Assembly (NCBI RefSeq): GCF_035046485.1
Contig: NC_085138.1
Span: forward strand, 87,655,228-87,719,227
Direction: 5' to 3'
Source of the DNA: Aedes albopictus
Lineage: Eukaryota; Arthropoda; Insecta; Diptera; Culicidae
Length of the DNA: 64,000 nt
Both the position numbers and the translations under genes were made by a program. Below the pieces are notes generated by a model. It was not told the origin of the DNA, did no database searches, and worked only from the letters and a program-made list of their open reading frames with translations. This document shows, one piece after another, positions 34,093 through 43,850 of this stretch. Position 1 is the stretch's first letter, and the number at the start of each line of letters is the position of its first letter.

Positions 34093-34207
34093 CCCGGGAG
34101 CGGTCGCGTCGTGTACTGAGTACACGCACCATGAAAAATGCGCGCATGTGGTACACAGCGTGAGCGCGGCGTCGCTGCAGGTAGTCAAAGACGCGACTGC
34201 TCGAGGG
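34093..34207. mobile_element. MITE, piggyBac-like, 115 bp
   Basis: The ends are CCCGGGAGCGGTCGCGTC on the left and the complement of CCCTCGAGCAGTCGCGTC on the right. Both flanks are TTAA (34089-34092 and 34208-34211). It is much more GC-rich than its surroundings. Confidence 0.8.
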
Positions 34208-34211
34208 TTAA

Positions 34212-35640
34212 ATTAAATCGTTCGATAATTTTCTGGAGGAATCTCTCAATGAATTTGTGAAGGAATCACTAAAGAATTTCCGAAAAAAAATATGTAATAA
34301 TTTTTAAAGCAATCCATGCTAGTTTTCTAATAGTAATTTAAATGACAAATAAAAAATGGTAGAATATAATTCATTTAAACAGTACCATCGTGCTTCCCCA
34401 TGACTGAATGTCAGCGTCCATGCGTTCCATTCTACGAAATTTGAATCAAGCAAGCCGTGCTATAATTCTGGTTTCCAATCAAACAATCGCATTATGATTC
34501 ATAATGCAACCGAAATAAGTTGCATTATGAACCATAATGCAACTCTTTGATTTAGTGAAGAAAAGTAGGCCGTTACGATACCAAAAAGGCAAGTATAAAA
34601 AAAGATATTATAGTGCGGAGTTGCAAAATATAATATTTTGGTACATTTCGTAGAAATAACGAGGGAAATATCTTAATTAATCCCTGTAAGAGTTTTAAGA
34701 AACAATTACGAATGACTCTTCGATAGATTTTTTAGTGAGCTTATTGAGAAGTTTGTGAGGTAATTCGTGAATAGATTTCTGAAGAAATGCTGGAAAGAAT
34801 CTCCGAAGCATTTGTTGTACATATTTGAAAAGATTTCTGAAGGAATCCATGTATGAGCACAAAAAGGGTAAAACTCACAAGGATAACTTACTTTATCGAA
34901 ATATTCAATTTTTTGGCCATCTCAGACCCCCCTCCCCCTCGTAGACTTTTGCCCATACAAAATTTTCGAAATTTGTATGGAGCGTAGACTTTGGCCGTAG
35001 ACGTCCCCTGCTTAGAGAATGGGAGCGCTAACATAAGCTTAAATATCAAAAAGGAAAATTTTATTTTGTGGGCGCTACCATATCAAAAGCAAAACCATAG
35101 AGGTGATATTCTCATACCTAGAAAAGGGGAAGAAAACATTCCGAATTCCCCAATCTATAAAAGAACTTTCTTTACACCAACGGGGGCGCTGAAACTACAG
35201 CATTTTTTTTCTTAGATATATGAGGGGAGGGCGCATACATGTCATATTAAGTGAAAATTAAAGCATTAGGCTGAAAAAAGTTCCATTTTGTCCAACTTTT
35301 CAGAGCTTCGCCCCCTTTCCAACTACGTCACAAGTTGGCGCCTATAAAAGGCTTTCTAAGCTCGTACTCAACCCTTTTGGGGGATTTACCCCTCCCACTA
35401 CCTTAGTTCAAAATATTAGGCGCCGCTCTACCTTTTACTGAAAATACGGCCTTTTCTGTACACGACAGGGCGCAAAACTATCGAAAAAACCGTTTTTTAT
35501 CTACAGTAGGGCGGAAACAATTCCTAGTTTCACCAAGAAGCAATTTGTTATATGTGTTTCTTATTTTTGCGAGAGCGCTCATACTGGGAGTTTAAAAATA
35601 TATGTTTGTTACTTCAAAAGCTGGTTACTCATAGAGTAAC
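34212..35640. other. Non-coding sequence with repeat remnants
   Basis: GGAATTCC-type remnants continue to about 34860. Near 34490-34555 GCATTATGATTCATAATGC and related short palindromes occur. From 34900 to 35570 there is a distinct stretch with recurrent GGGCGC/GGCGCC motifs, and no recognisable protein. Confidence 0.4.
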
Positions 35641-35924
35641 TTGGAGTAACCACGATGACACCACTGTCGTTGCTGCTAGGCTACGCAGCTAACCTTGAGG
35701 GTGCGATGTGCACTAGCCCCTCTCTGAAGCAATACCTTCTTGGTGGTTCCGGAGAGACGTAGGGTTTGGCGACCATAGGAATGGTTTAGTGGGTACGAGG
35801 AGAGAGTAGTCCTGGATTTTACTTTTGTTGTAGAAGACGGCCTGTCAGACCTACACTACCCTAACCTTTTGTTAGGGTGTCTGTTGAGCAGATTATCCCC
35901 CTATGGTTTAGAAGGAAAAAAAGC
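35641..35924 (+). mobile_element. Probable 3' tail of a 5'-truncated LINE
   Basis: A relatively GC-rich, non-coding segment ending in GGTTTAGAAGGAAAAAAA, directly before sequence homologous to the IR 3' flanks. It has the look of a non-LTR element 3' UTR and A-rich tail, but no coding part remains, so the clade is unknown. Confidence 0.4.
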
Positions 35925-35937
35925 TAGTCTCAAGCAA

Positions 35938-36389
35938 CATTTATTGGATCTCTGTGCAACTTCGATTGTTCTGGTCAATCACGGAGTAGCAACTACGATG
36001 TGTACGGTTATCTTTGCTTTGCTTTGCTCATTTTCATGGGGCCCATAAACCTGGTTCCGAATCAAAAGCTACACCACTGTGCTTACACAATCGAATACAG
36101 GTTTCAGATGATCAATAATTGGTATAGAAAACAAATTTACTTATTGTGAGTTTCACACTGATTTACTCGTGCTTTATTTTATTTTATTTTTTTAATATAG
36201 TACTGTCTTACGATTTGGTTTATTAATAGCTGGTTTGATCTTTTTAAATTATAAAAAAGAAAACCCATCAAACACAACGCGCATCGAACGAACGGTAACC
36301 ATTTATTTTCTCTCATTCTTGTCTTGATTTTTAAATGTTTTGCTTTACATCTCTCATCATGAGCACTGATGCAGAAGACGCTTCTAAGT
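35938..36389. repeat. 3' flank of IR-B, duplicated downstream of IR-C
   Basis: Aligns with 41505-41937 across its length (TGTACGGTTATCTTTGCTTT, CATGGGGCCCATAAACCTGG and others) with small indels. It marks the left edge of the tandem unit. Confidence 0.8.
36302..36307 (-). terminator. Candidate polyadenylation signal of IR-B
   Basis: AATAAA on the minus strand, about 85 nt beyond the IR-B stop, conserved with the IR-C flank. Confidence 0.5.
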
Positions 36390-38102
36390 TTATTCACCAC
36401 TCATGAAATATTTCATTAGTAACTCAAGACCAAGGATGGCCGCACTGATCAGCATTCCAATAGTCAACACCATCCACGTTGAAATGAGATCATCGAACGA
36501 TAGCATTCTGGAATCGTCCTCGTCATTCCTTGTATACTCGATTCTATCGTGATCCAAACACAAGTCCCTTAGATCTATTTGCCAAAGATTGAAGAGTCCT
36601 GATTCAAAAAACACTTTCTGCGTATAGTGCAATATTTCAGCGAGAGGGCTCTTCATTCCAACCCAATAACCGACAATGTAAGTTGCTGTCTTCTGATCAA
36701 TAATTGCATATTTGGGTCGGTTAAATTCAAAGTCATAATTTCTACTCATCGATACAAATATAGAAGCCTCGAAGTCATTGGTATAATGTGCATTAACACC
36801 ATCTAGATTTACGTTGTCAGGACCAATCGGTTTGTGAATCATCTGTGATCCCAACAAGCTATCCTCTACCAAACTCCTATCGAGTAGGAGGTCCGCTGTG
36901 ATTTTTAAACCTGACTTTGCCAGCTCATCTAGAGTTTTGATATTTCCAATAGATGGTTTGTTCGTCATGAATGCGATCATTTTTGTTCCATACGCATTGA
37001 ACATCAGAAAAAAGAAAATTATCAACGGAAACAACAACATCTTTTCTTTTGCATGGGCGTAATGCAAATTATATCTTTGAAAGCCACATACTACTAGCAG
37101 GATTGGATCATTTTTAAACAGCGAAGGAAAGATAAAACTTATTGTTGCGATCAGCACAAACGTCATTAAAAAGAGAAGCCAGGTTCCCCACGTGAAGGGC
37201 TTCGTAAACATTTCAATTGCATTGAACGGTCTGGCTTGAGGTACCAAAACAATACGAGAAGTAGAAAAAACACAAATGAGCATTCTTATGTAGATTTCCA
37301 GGAGCACTGATACATCCCTGTGATCAATTGCTATATCAATGTAACTGGTTAAAAATAAGTTCATTAAACATCTGTCTGGCGACGTCGCCGATGTACAGAC
37401 TTGTGGTTCGAACACTACGCTAGTGTTTAGGAAAATGGCCGTTTCGTTTATCCAAGTTTGTGCTGGCTCCCATGGATGGGCTATATATGTATACCTAATG
37501 GGCCTTCCGTGCGAATCGCGAATATTGCTTCGAATCAAATCTTTTGGGTGGGGAAATTTCACCATTATTTGCATTGGAATTCCAAACAGTCCCATTTGAA
37601 CTATTATTTTCTCTTTCGTTCCGACGTAGGTTACCTTGTCGAACTGGTGAGCGGTCAGCATGTATCCGATACTCTGGAAAACTTTATAGCTCAAAGTATT
37701 AAGTAGTACTAATAAGGGAGAATTGGTATGCGAAGTAGCAAAAAAATCATGCACTAGAAACGGACATTTTGAAGGACTTAGGTCGCGATCTCCCACATAG
37801 ACAATTGTCAAATCTGCTTTGAATAGTAAGCTATCATTGAATGCTCCCAAGTCATAGTTTTGATCGAAAATGAATTTAGTGACATTTTCCAGTTGAGGCG
37901 ACGAGAGCAGGTTTCTGTACCAACCGTCATCGGTTCCAGCTGACACGTCGTAGAATACGCACTTGAACCAGCTGGATTTATGCTGGTAATAGTGTTGTAT
38001 TACAGATATGGTGTATTGATGAAGTTCATCCGACAGGTACGCTCCCGTGGCAAACTTTATGCAATATGAGAAAAGTGCTATCAACTTCACATTACCATAC
38101 AT
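36390..38102 (-). CDS. Divergent ionotropic receptor, IR-B (570 aa)
   Basis: Intact single-exon IR channel, nearly identical to IR-A from the start to about residue 430. It has a hydrophobic N terminus, the S1 region with HPWEPAQTWINETA, M1 about 305-327, pore loop LLVVCGFQRYNL, M3 about 354-378 ending NAYGTKMIAFMT, the S2 lobe and M4 about 541-561. From about residue 440 it matches IR-C instead of IR-A (RPKYAIIDQKTATYIVGYW, DLRDLCLDHDRIEYTRNDED, tail MKYFMSGE). It is therefore a mosaic. The start codon and its flank are shared with IR-A and IR-C. All three transmembrane segments and the pore are preserved, so it is probably functional. Ligand unknown. Confidence 0.9.
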   Translation of the reverse strand: MYGNVKLIALFSYCIKFATGAYLSDELHQYTISVIQHYYQHKSSWFKCVFYDVSAGTDDGWYRNLLSSPQLENVTKFIFDQNYDLGAFNDSLLFKADLTIVYVGDRDLSPSKCPFLVHDFFATSHTNSPLLVLLNTLSYKVFQSIGYMLTAHQFDKVTYVGTKEKIIVQMGLFGIPMQIMVKFPHPKDLIRSNIRDSHGRPIRYTYIAHPWEPAQTWINETAIFLNTSVVFEPQVCTSATSPDRCLMNLFLTSYIDIAIDHRDVSVLLEIYIRMLICVFSTSRIVLVPQARPFNAIEMFTKPFTWGTWLLFLMTFVLIATISFIFPSLFKNDPILLVVCGFQRYNLHYAHAKEKMLLFPLIIFFFLMFNAYGTKMIAFMTNKPSIGNIKTLDELAKSGLKITADLLLDRSLVEDSLLGSQMIHKPIGPDNVNLDGVNAHYTNDFEASIFVSMSRNYDFEFNRPKYAIIDQKTATYIVGYWVGMKSPLAEILHYTQKVFFESGLFNLWQIDLRDLCLDHDRIEYTRNDEDDSRMLSFDDLISTWMVLTIGMLISAAILGLELLMKYFMSGE

Positions 38103-38684
38103 GTCCAGTTTGTGATAACAAATGACATAGCAGCTACGGGAATTTGGCTGAAATCATTTCACTCATCATTGTGTTTAATTGGCCAACAGGGAATAAGGAA
38201 AGATATTACGGGAGCCACCATCTTCGCCTTTGCAGTAGAATTTTTAATACGATGTACCTGCAACAAATGATGAAACTTTGTTTCATTACAGAGTTTTCCC
38301 TCAAGTGTCATTTTTACAAATCAAGTCAAAGATGGACTGGTCTACTACTCCGAGCCCGGTGGTTCACGAAGATTCATCCGCTCTGTTCGGCACAGCAAGA
38401 CAGGCTGATCTGCTACTCCTCCAGAAGGAGAAGCTTTATTTTAGCTCTTTGCGTTGATTTTGAGGCTCGAAGGCAAAAGTGGAAAATAACGCATGTTTGG
38501 GGCAGTTGCGATGGAGATCGCGATCGGATTGCATTGTTCGGCGGAAAAAAAACGAAAAGTGACGCGTGTTTGTGGCAGTTGCGATGAAAATCTTGGTCGC
38601 GTTGCACTGTTAGAAGGAAAAATTGAAAAGCGACACGCGTTTGGGACAGATGCACATTGTCCTTCTTCGTGAAGTGATAAAAAT
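38103..38684. repeat. 5' flank of IR-B, proximal part with small tandem repeat
   Basis: To about 38362 it matches the IR-A flank. Then an extra ~230 bp appears, containing about three diverged copies of a ~85-bp unit (GTTGCACTGTTxGAAGGAAAAA ... GACACGCGTTTGGG) that is single in the IR-A flank (3140-3210). The open frame over 38144-38587 is not conserved and is not called. Confidence 0.7.
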
Positions 38685-40737
38685 TGTAACTGCCGACTAG
38701 CTCAAGAGGGGAGCCTTCCTGAGACTCCCTGAAACAACACCTCAGGGTCGGCATGCTTCTCGACCAGTTATTCGCGGGCAGGGAATATTCGCACTGTCGT
38801 ACAGAAAAACTCACGTCACTTCACATTTTACACATTTATTCCCGGACTTTTCCGGTCTCTTCTTCTTCTTACACTTTCCTCTTTCCCACATTCTTATATC
38901 TACTCTAACCTGATTTTTCCTTTTCTTATCGGGGCCCCTTCTATCTTCCACCTTTTACCACCAGCTTCCACCAGATCTTCTACGATGGCGGCCTTCCAAA
39001 CGTTGCGCTTCGGCATCCTTCGGGGTAGCGATGGCGACTTTCAAAGGCCCTTGTAGTCTCGGGCTGCCGAGTATGTTGACGGACTCGGTTACGACGATTA
39101 CGATTTGCCGGAACTGCCTCAACATAGGGGTGGGGATGGTATCCTTCAGCAGCCAGAACCGAAGTTCTAACCAAAAATAGCGGGGTTCGATGGATCCGGG
39201 TAAACGTGTTAGGATCATATAGGTTTGCTGGAGGAAGAACCAATTACCTGCTGTCTTTCTACGCTTCACTTGCTTTTCCGTCTATATCTTTAACTCTTTC
39301 AATGCGGGTACAACCTTCCGCACGATTGTTCACTACAACCTCTTAAGTTGACGGTTCGTTTGGCAATCTTTCAAGAATCATGGAGTACAAATGGGTCACT
39401 GTCCTTTATACTCGGCCAGCGACCTAGATCAGTCGTGTCCCTCTCTCATCATCGTGTCCGTTAGCCCGTCCATCTTTGTTTCTTCGTCCATTCCTTCCAG
39501 GCTACCAACAGGATTTGCTTGTCCCTCTGGTGGTGGGTTTTGGAAACTGGTGGCGTAGTATGGTAGACTGTTCAACTACGGTCTAGCAGACATCTAGCTA
39601 ACGGAGAAAACTACACAACATATACGAACACTTCCTACACTTTTTATACAATACACGGTTCCAATTCATACAAAATCTCAAAAACACTCCACACTGAACT
39701 GCGAACTAGAGTGTCCTTCCCGGGACATCCCGGGACAAGAATTCCCGGGATTTGAGTGATTTCGGGATTTCCCGAATCCCGGGATATCATTTCAGAAATC
39801 CCGACAATCCTGGGAATCCCGGGATGAAGACAATTTGTAGATAAAACTGCCAAATACCAAGGCAAAAACTTTATCTGGCCATTTTCGTTTTCGAAATATG
39901 AGCGGTTTTCTCACACACCACCATCGGGCTTTGGGCAATAGGTCATACTTGAAAAAAAAAAAATCAATCATTAATGATAAACTTGGTATCATGTTATGCA
40001 TTTCATTCATCTTTTTCTATTTATTGGTTTATTCAGTAGCAGCAAGAACAAACTGGACATAGCCCACATACCATATTACATTGTAATTTTGGAAATGTGA
40101 GACCAAACTTTTCCTATATTATGTAAATAATTTGAATTTTTCAGAAGAGAATTAATGAATCTCAATAACAAGTACAAAAGTTTTAAAATTATGGAAAACC
40201 GCAATTGCAAAAAGAGTCCAACCTTTTGTATTGAAATATTCGGAAACCAAGAGTTCAAAAGGTACTCTAAAGTTATATTGAAGTGCGATTTTTACGATAC
40301 ATATCAACAATACAAACATCTTCCGTAGCGATATAATACAGATTATGATAATTATTTCTCTTAAACTTTTAGATATTGGTAGAAAATTACTTGCAATAAA
40401 TTAACTATTAAATAGTTGAAAACAGACTGTTCTTGGCGAACATAACGTTGATACTTTTATATGTATTTCGTTATTGACATTTGTACATCAAGTAGTAGTG
40501 CAGTACATTGTATAGACATTTTATATTACTTCTTGTGATGGATACAGAAATAACCATAACTTAAAAAATGAATATTTCAACTGCACAAAAGCTAAACAAA
40601 TCAATTTTCTGGGTTTTATTGAAATTTTAAAAAATCCCGGGATCCCGGGATTTCCCGGGATTAGCTAAGTATTTTGTCCCGAATCCCGGGACACGAAAAT
40701 TGGCCGGGAAATGGACACTCTACTGCGAACACTTACA
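38685..40737. mobile_element. Solo LTR (about 1.03 kb) interrupted by a hAT element
   Basis: Begins TGTAACTGCC and ends CACTTACA (TGTAA...TTACA). It is flanked by AAAT at 38681-38684 and 40738-40741. The duplicate IR-A flank has the empty site GATAAAAATGGATG at about 3220-3233, which confirms both edges. A 4-bp duplication with TG...CA ends fits Ty3/Gypsy. The hAT-type element at 39707-40722 is nested within it. Open frames on the minus strand (38955-39269) are unrecognised. Confidence 0.8.
39707..40722. mobile_element. hAT-type non-autonomous element with CCCGGGA repeats, 1016 bp
   Basis: Terminal inverted repeat TAGAGTGTCC/GGACACTCTA with the exact 8-bp target duplication CTGCGAAC at 39699-39706 and 40723-40730. 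Both subterminal zones carry many CCCGGGA/TCCCGGG units, self-complementary at the core. The middle is AT-rich without transposase motifs. An 8-bp duplication points to hAT. Confidence 0.75.
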
Positions 40738-40741
40738 AAAT

Positions 40742-41504
40742 GGATGCACATTTGATAGCAAACAGTATTGCAGAAAATTGAAGGAGTTAAGGAGTGGTTG
40801 CGGTCATCCGACGACATGGAACTGGGTGAGATCATTCCGAGTTTTTTTCTTTACAAACTAGAAGAAGTTGGGGTAATTTCGTCAATGCGTTTTCATGAGG
40901 ACTGCTGGAGTCTGTTATTCATGCTAATTCATCTTGTGGCTCTGCTGTAGGCCTAATATTGAAGCGATAAAATGTTAGAAGGAAGTGATTGCAGTTCACA
41001 ACAATCATTGAGCAAATTTAAAATAATTGGCTTAATTACCTCAACAGCTGTCGATCACAGGTAATACATGGGTCTACTCTTAGTAAAATACATAATTCGA
41101 AATAAGCCATCTAAGCTTGAAAGTTTATTCTTCGTATACCTACTCTAAGTTCAATGCAATGACGCGTTTAATATAGATCGATCGTTGACGTATGTGCATT
41201 GCTCTTACTATCGCGACAAAATAAATCATAATCGGGATGAAGACCGTGTCGTGTATTTTCATATAACTAGTGGATCATATCACCTACCAAAGGTGGCTCC
41301 AAGTTCCACACCTTACCCTACCCTACTAACAAATACTCCTTCCCGAGGGATGCTGTGGATTCCACGGTTTCTAGTAACAACGGTTGTCGAACTAACATTC
41401 CTTCCCTTTTCCCGATGACCATAAGGACGTGGCCGGCGCCGTTATTGACTTTAAAATATTGAACTCTCGAATTGTGCACATTGAGAGTGTGTAGCTCCAT
41501 TCAT
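40742..41504. repeat. Distal 5' flank of IR-B (duplicate of 3230-3999)
   Basis: Continues the match to the IR-A flank after the LTR insertion, to about 41498. There the IR-A copy is broken by the MITE at 4000, while this copy runs on into the IR-C 3' flank. No gene. Confidence 0.8.
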
Positions 41505-41937
41505 TTGATCTCTGTGCAGCTTCGATTGTTCACGGAGTAGCAACTGTGTACGGTTATCTTTGCTTTGCTTTGCTTATTTTCATGGGGCCCATAAACCTGG
41601 TTCCGAACCAAAATCTACACTACTGTGCATACACAATCGAATACAGATTTCAGATGATCAAGAAATGGGATAGCAAACAAATTTACTTATTGTGAGTTTC
41701 ACACTGATTTACTCGTGCTTTATTTTATTTATTTTTTTTTTAAATATAGTACTGTCTTACGATTTGGTTTATTAATAGCTGGTTTGATCTATTTAAATTA
41801 TAAAAAAAGAAAACCCATCAAACACAACGCATCGAACAAACGGTAACCATTTATTTTCTCTCATTCTTGTCTTGATTTTAAAATGTTTTGCTTTACATCT
41901 CTAATCACAAGCACTGATGCAGAAGACGCTTGTAAGT
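41505..41937. repeat. 3' flank of IR-C, duplicate of 35938-36389
   Basis: Same sequence as downstream of IR-B with small indels. No gene. Confidence 0.8.
41850..41855 (-). terminator. Candidate polyadenylation signal of IR-C
   Basis: AATAAA on the minus strand about 85 nt past the stop, at the same place as in IR-B. Confidence 0.5.
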
Positions 41938-43629
41938 TTATTCACCACTCATGAAATATTTCATTAGTAACTCAAGACCAAGGATGGCCGCACTGACCAG
42001 TATCCCAATAATCAACACCATCCACGTTGAAATGAGATCATCGAACGATAACATTCTGGAATCGTCCTCGTCATTCCTTGTATACTCGATTCTATCGTGA
42101 TCCAAACACAAGTCCCTTAGATCTATTTGCCAAAGATTAAAGAGTCCTGATTCAAAAAACACTTTCTGCGTATAGTACAATATCTCAGCGAGAGGGCTCT
42201 TCATTCCAACCCAATAACCGACAATGTAAGTTGCTGTCTTCTGATCAATGATTGCATATTTGGGTCGGTCAAATTCAAAGTCATAATTTCTACTCATCGA
42301 TACCAATATAGAAGCCTCGAAGTCATTAGTATAATGTGCATTAACACCATCTAGATTTACGTTGTCAGGACCAATCGGTTTGTGAATCATCTGTGATCCC
42401 AACAAGCTATCCTCTACCAAATTCCTATCGATTAGGAGGTCAGCTGTTATTTTTAAACCCGACTTGGCCAACTCATCCAGGGTTTTGATATTTCCAATAG
42501 ATGGTTTGCTCGTCATGAATGCGATCATTTTTGTTCCATATGCATTGAACATCAGAAAAAAGAAAATAATCATCGGAAGCAACAACATCTTTTCTTTCGC
42601 AGAGGCGTGATGTAAATTATACCTTTGAAAGCCACATACTACTAGCAGGATTGGATCATTTTTGAACAGTGTAGGAAAGATAAAACTTATGGTTGCGATC
42701 AGCGTAAACGTTATCAAAAACAGAACCCACGTTCCCCACGTGAAGGGCTTTGTGAACATTTCAATTGCATTGAACTGTCTGGCTTGAGGCACCAATATAA
42801 CACCAGAAATAGGAAAGACACTAAAGATCGTTCTTGTATACAGAAGCCTTGATGCATCCCTTTGATCAATTGCTATATCAATGTTACCGGACGAAAATAA
42901 GCTTATTAAACATTTATCTGGCGGCGTCGCTGTTGTACAGACTTGTTCTCCTAACATTAGGCTAGTGTTTAAGAAAAAGGCAGTTTCATATATCCAATCT
43001 TGTGCTGGCTTCCATGGATGGGCAATACATGTGAATATAATGGGCCTTCCGTGCGAATCGCGAATATTGCTTCGAATCAAATCTTTTGGGTGGGGAAATT
43101 TCACCATTATTTGCATTGGAATTCCAAAAAGTCCCATTTGAACTATTATTTTCTCCCTCGTTCCGACGTAGGTTACCTTGTCGAACTGATGAGCGGTCAG
43201 CATATATCCGATACTCTGGAAAACTTTATAGCTCAAAGTATTAAGTAGTACTAATAAGGGAGAATTGGTATGCAAAGTAGCAAAAAAATCCTGCACTAAA
43301 AACGGGCATTTTGAAGGACTTAGGTCACGATCTCCCACGTAGACAACCGTCAGGTCTGCTTTGAATGCTCCCAAGTAATAGTATTGATCTAAAACGAATT
43401 TAGTGACATTTTCCAGTTGAGGCGACGAGAGCAGGTTTCCGAACCAACCGTCATCGGTTCCAGCTGACACGTCGTAGAATACGCACTTGAACCAGCTGGA
43501 TTTTTGCTGGTAATAGTGTTGTACTAAAGAAATGGTGTATTGATGAAGTTCATCCGACAGGGACGACACTCCCATGACAAACTTTATGCAATATGAGAAA
43601 AGTGCTATCAACTTCACATTACCATACAT
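41938..43629 (-). CDS. Divergent ionotropic receptor, IR-C (563 aa)
   Basis: Third close paralog, intact and intronless, with the same layout: hydrophobic N terminus, S1, M1, pore loop LLVVCGFQRYNL, M3 ending NAYGTKMIAFMT, S2 and M4. Two features set it apart. It lacks six residues (NDSLLF in its sisters) near residue 89, an 18-bp deletion between TTGAAT direct repeats. Its S1 region, about residues 198-285 (PIIFTCIAHPWKPAQDWIYE, LGEQVCTTATPPDKC), is much more diverged than the rest, suggesting a different or relaxed ligand pocket. The last third is almost the same as IR-B. The start codon and 5' flank match IR-A and IR-B. Confidence 0.9.
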   Translation of the reverse strand: MYGNVKLIALFSYCIKFVMGVSSLSDELHQYTISLVQHYYQQKSSWFKCVFYDVSAGTDDGWFGNLLSSPQLENVTKFVLDQYYYLGAFKADLTVVYVGDRDLSPSKCPFLVQDFFATLHTNSPLLVLLNTLSYKVFQSIGYMLTAHQFDKVTYVGTREKIIVQMGLFGIPMQIMVKFPHPKDLIRSNIRDSHGRPIIFTCIAHPWKPAQDWIYETAFFLNTSLMLGEQVCTTATPPDKCLISLFSSGNIDIAIDQRDASRLLYTRTIFSVFPISGVILVPQARQFNAIEMFTKPFTWGTWVLFLITFTLIATISFIFPTLFKNDPILLVVCGFQRYNLHHASAKEKMLLLPMIIFFFLMFNAYGTKMIAFMTSKPSIGNIKTLDELAKSGLKITADLLIDRNLVEDSLLGSQMIHKPIGPDNVNLDGVNAHYTNDFEASILVSMSRNYDFEFDRPKYAIIDQKTATYIVGYWVGMKSPLAEILYYTQKVFFESGLFNLWQIDLRDLCLDHDRIEYTRNDEDDSRMLSFDDLISTWMVLIIGILVSAAILGLELLMKYFMSGE

Positions 43630-43850
43630 GTCCAGTTTGTGATAACAAATGACATAGCAGCTACGGGAATTTTGCTGAAATCATTTCACTCATCATTGTG
43701 TTTAACTGGCCAATAGGGAATAAGAAAGTTATTATGGGAGCCACCATCTTCGCCTTTGCAGTAGAATTTTTAATACAATGTACCTGAATCAAATTATGAA
43801 ACTTTGTTTCATCACAGATTTTTCCCTCAAGAATCATTTTTACAAATTAT
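43630..43850. promoter_or_regulatory. Conserved proximal 5' flank of IR-C
   Basis: This ~220 bp block is retained upstream of IR-A, IR-B and IR-C while further sequence differs, so it is the best candidate for the core promoter and 5' UTR. Motif-level assignment of TATA or initiator is not possible by eye. Confidence 0.45.

Noticed and set aside
38144..38587. 147-codon open frame upstream of IR-B
   Set aside because: It spans the promoter flank and the ~85-bp unit expansion, and is not open in the matching IR-A flank.
38955..39269. Minus-strand frame with faint likeness to the C-terminal end of BEL/Pao polyproteins (FWLLKDTIPT)
   Set aside because: The match is short and out of context, and the 4-bp target duplication argues against BEL/Pao.
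39707..40722. Mariner-type element with a TA duplication
   Set aside because: Ends could be read as TA plus GAGTGTCC, but an exact 8-bp duplication (CTGCGAAC) outside TAGAGTGTCC fits hAT better.
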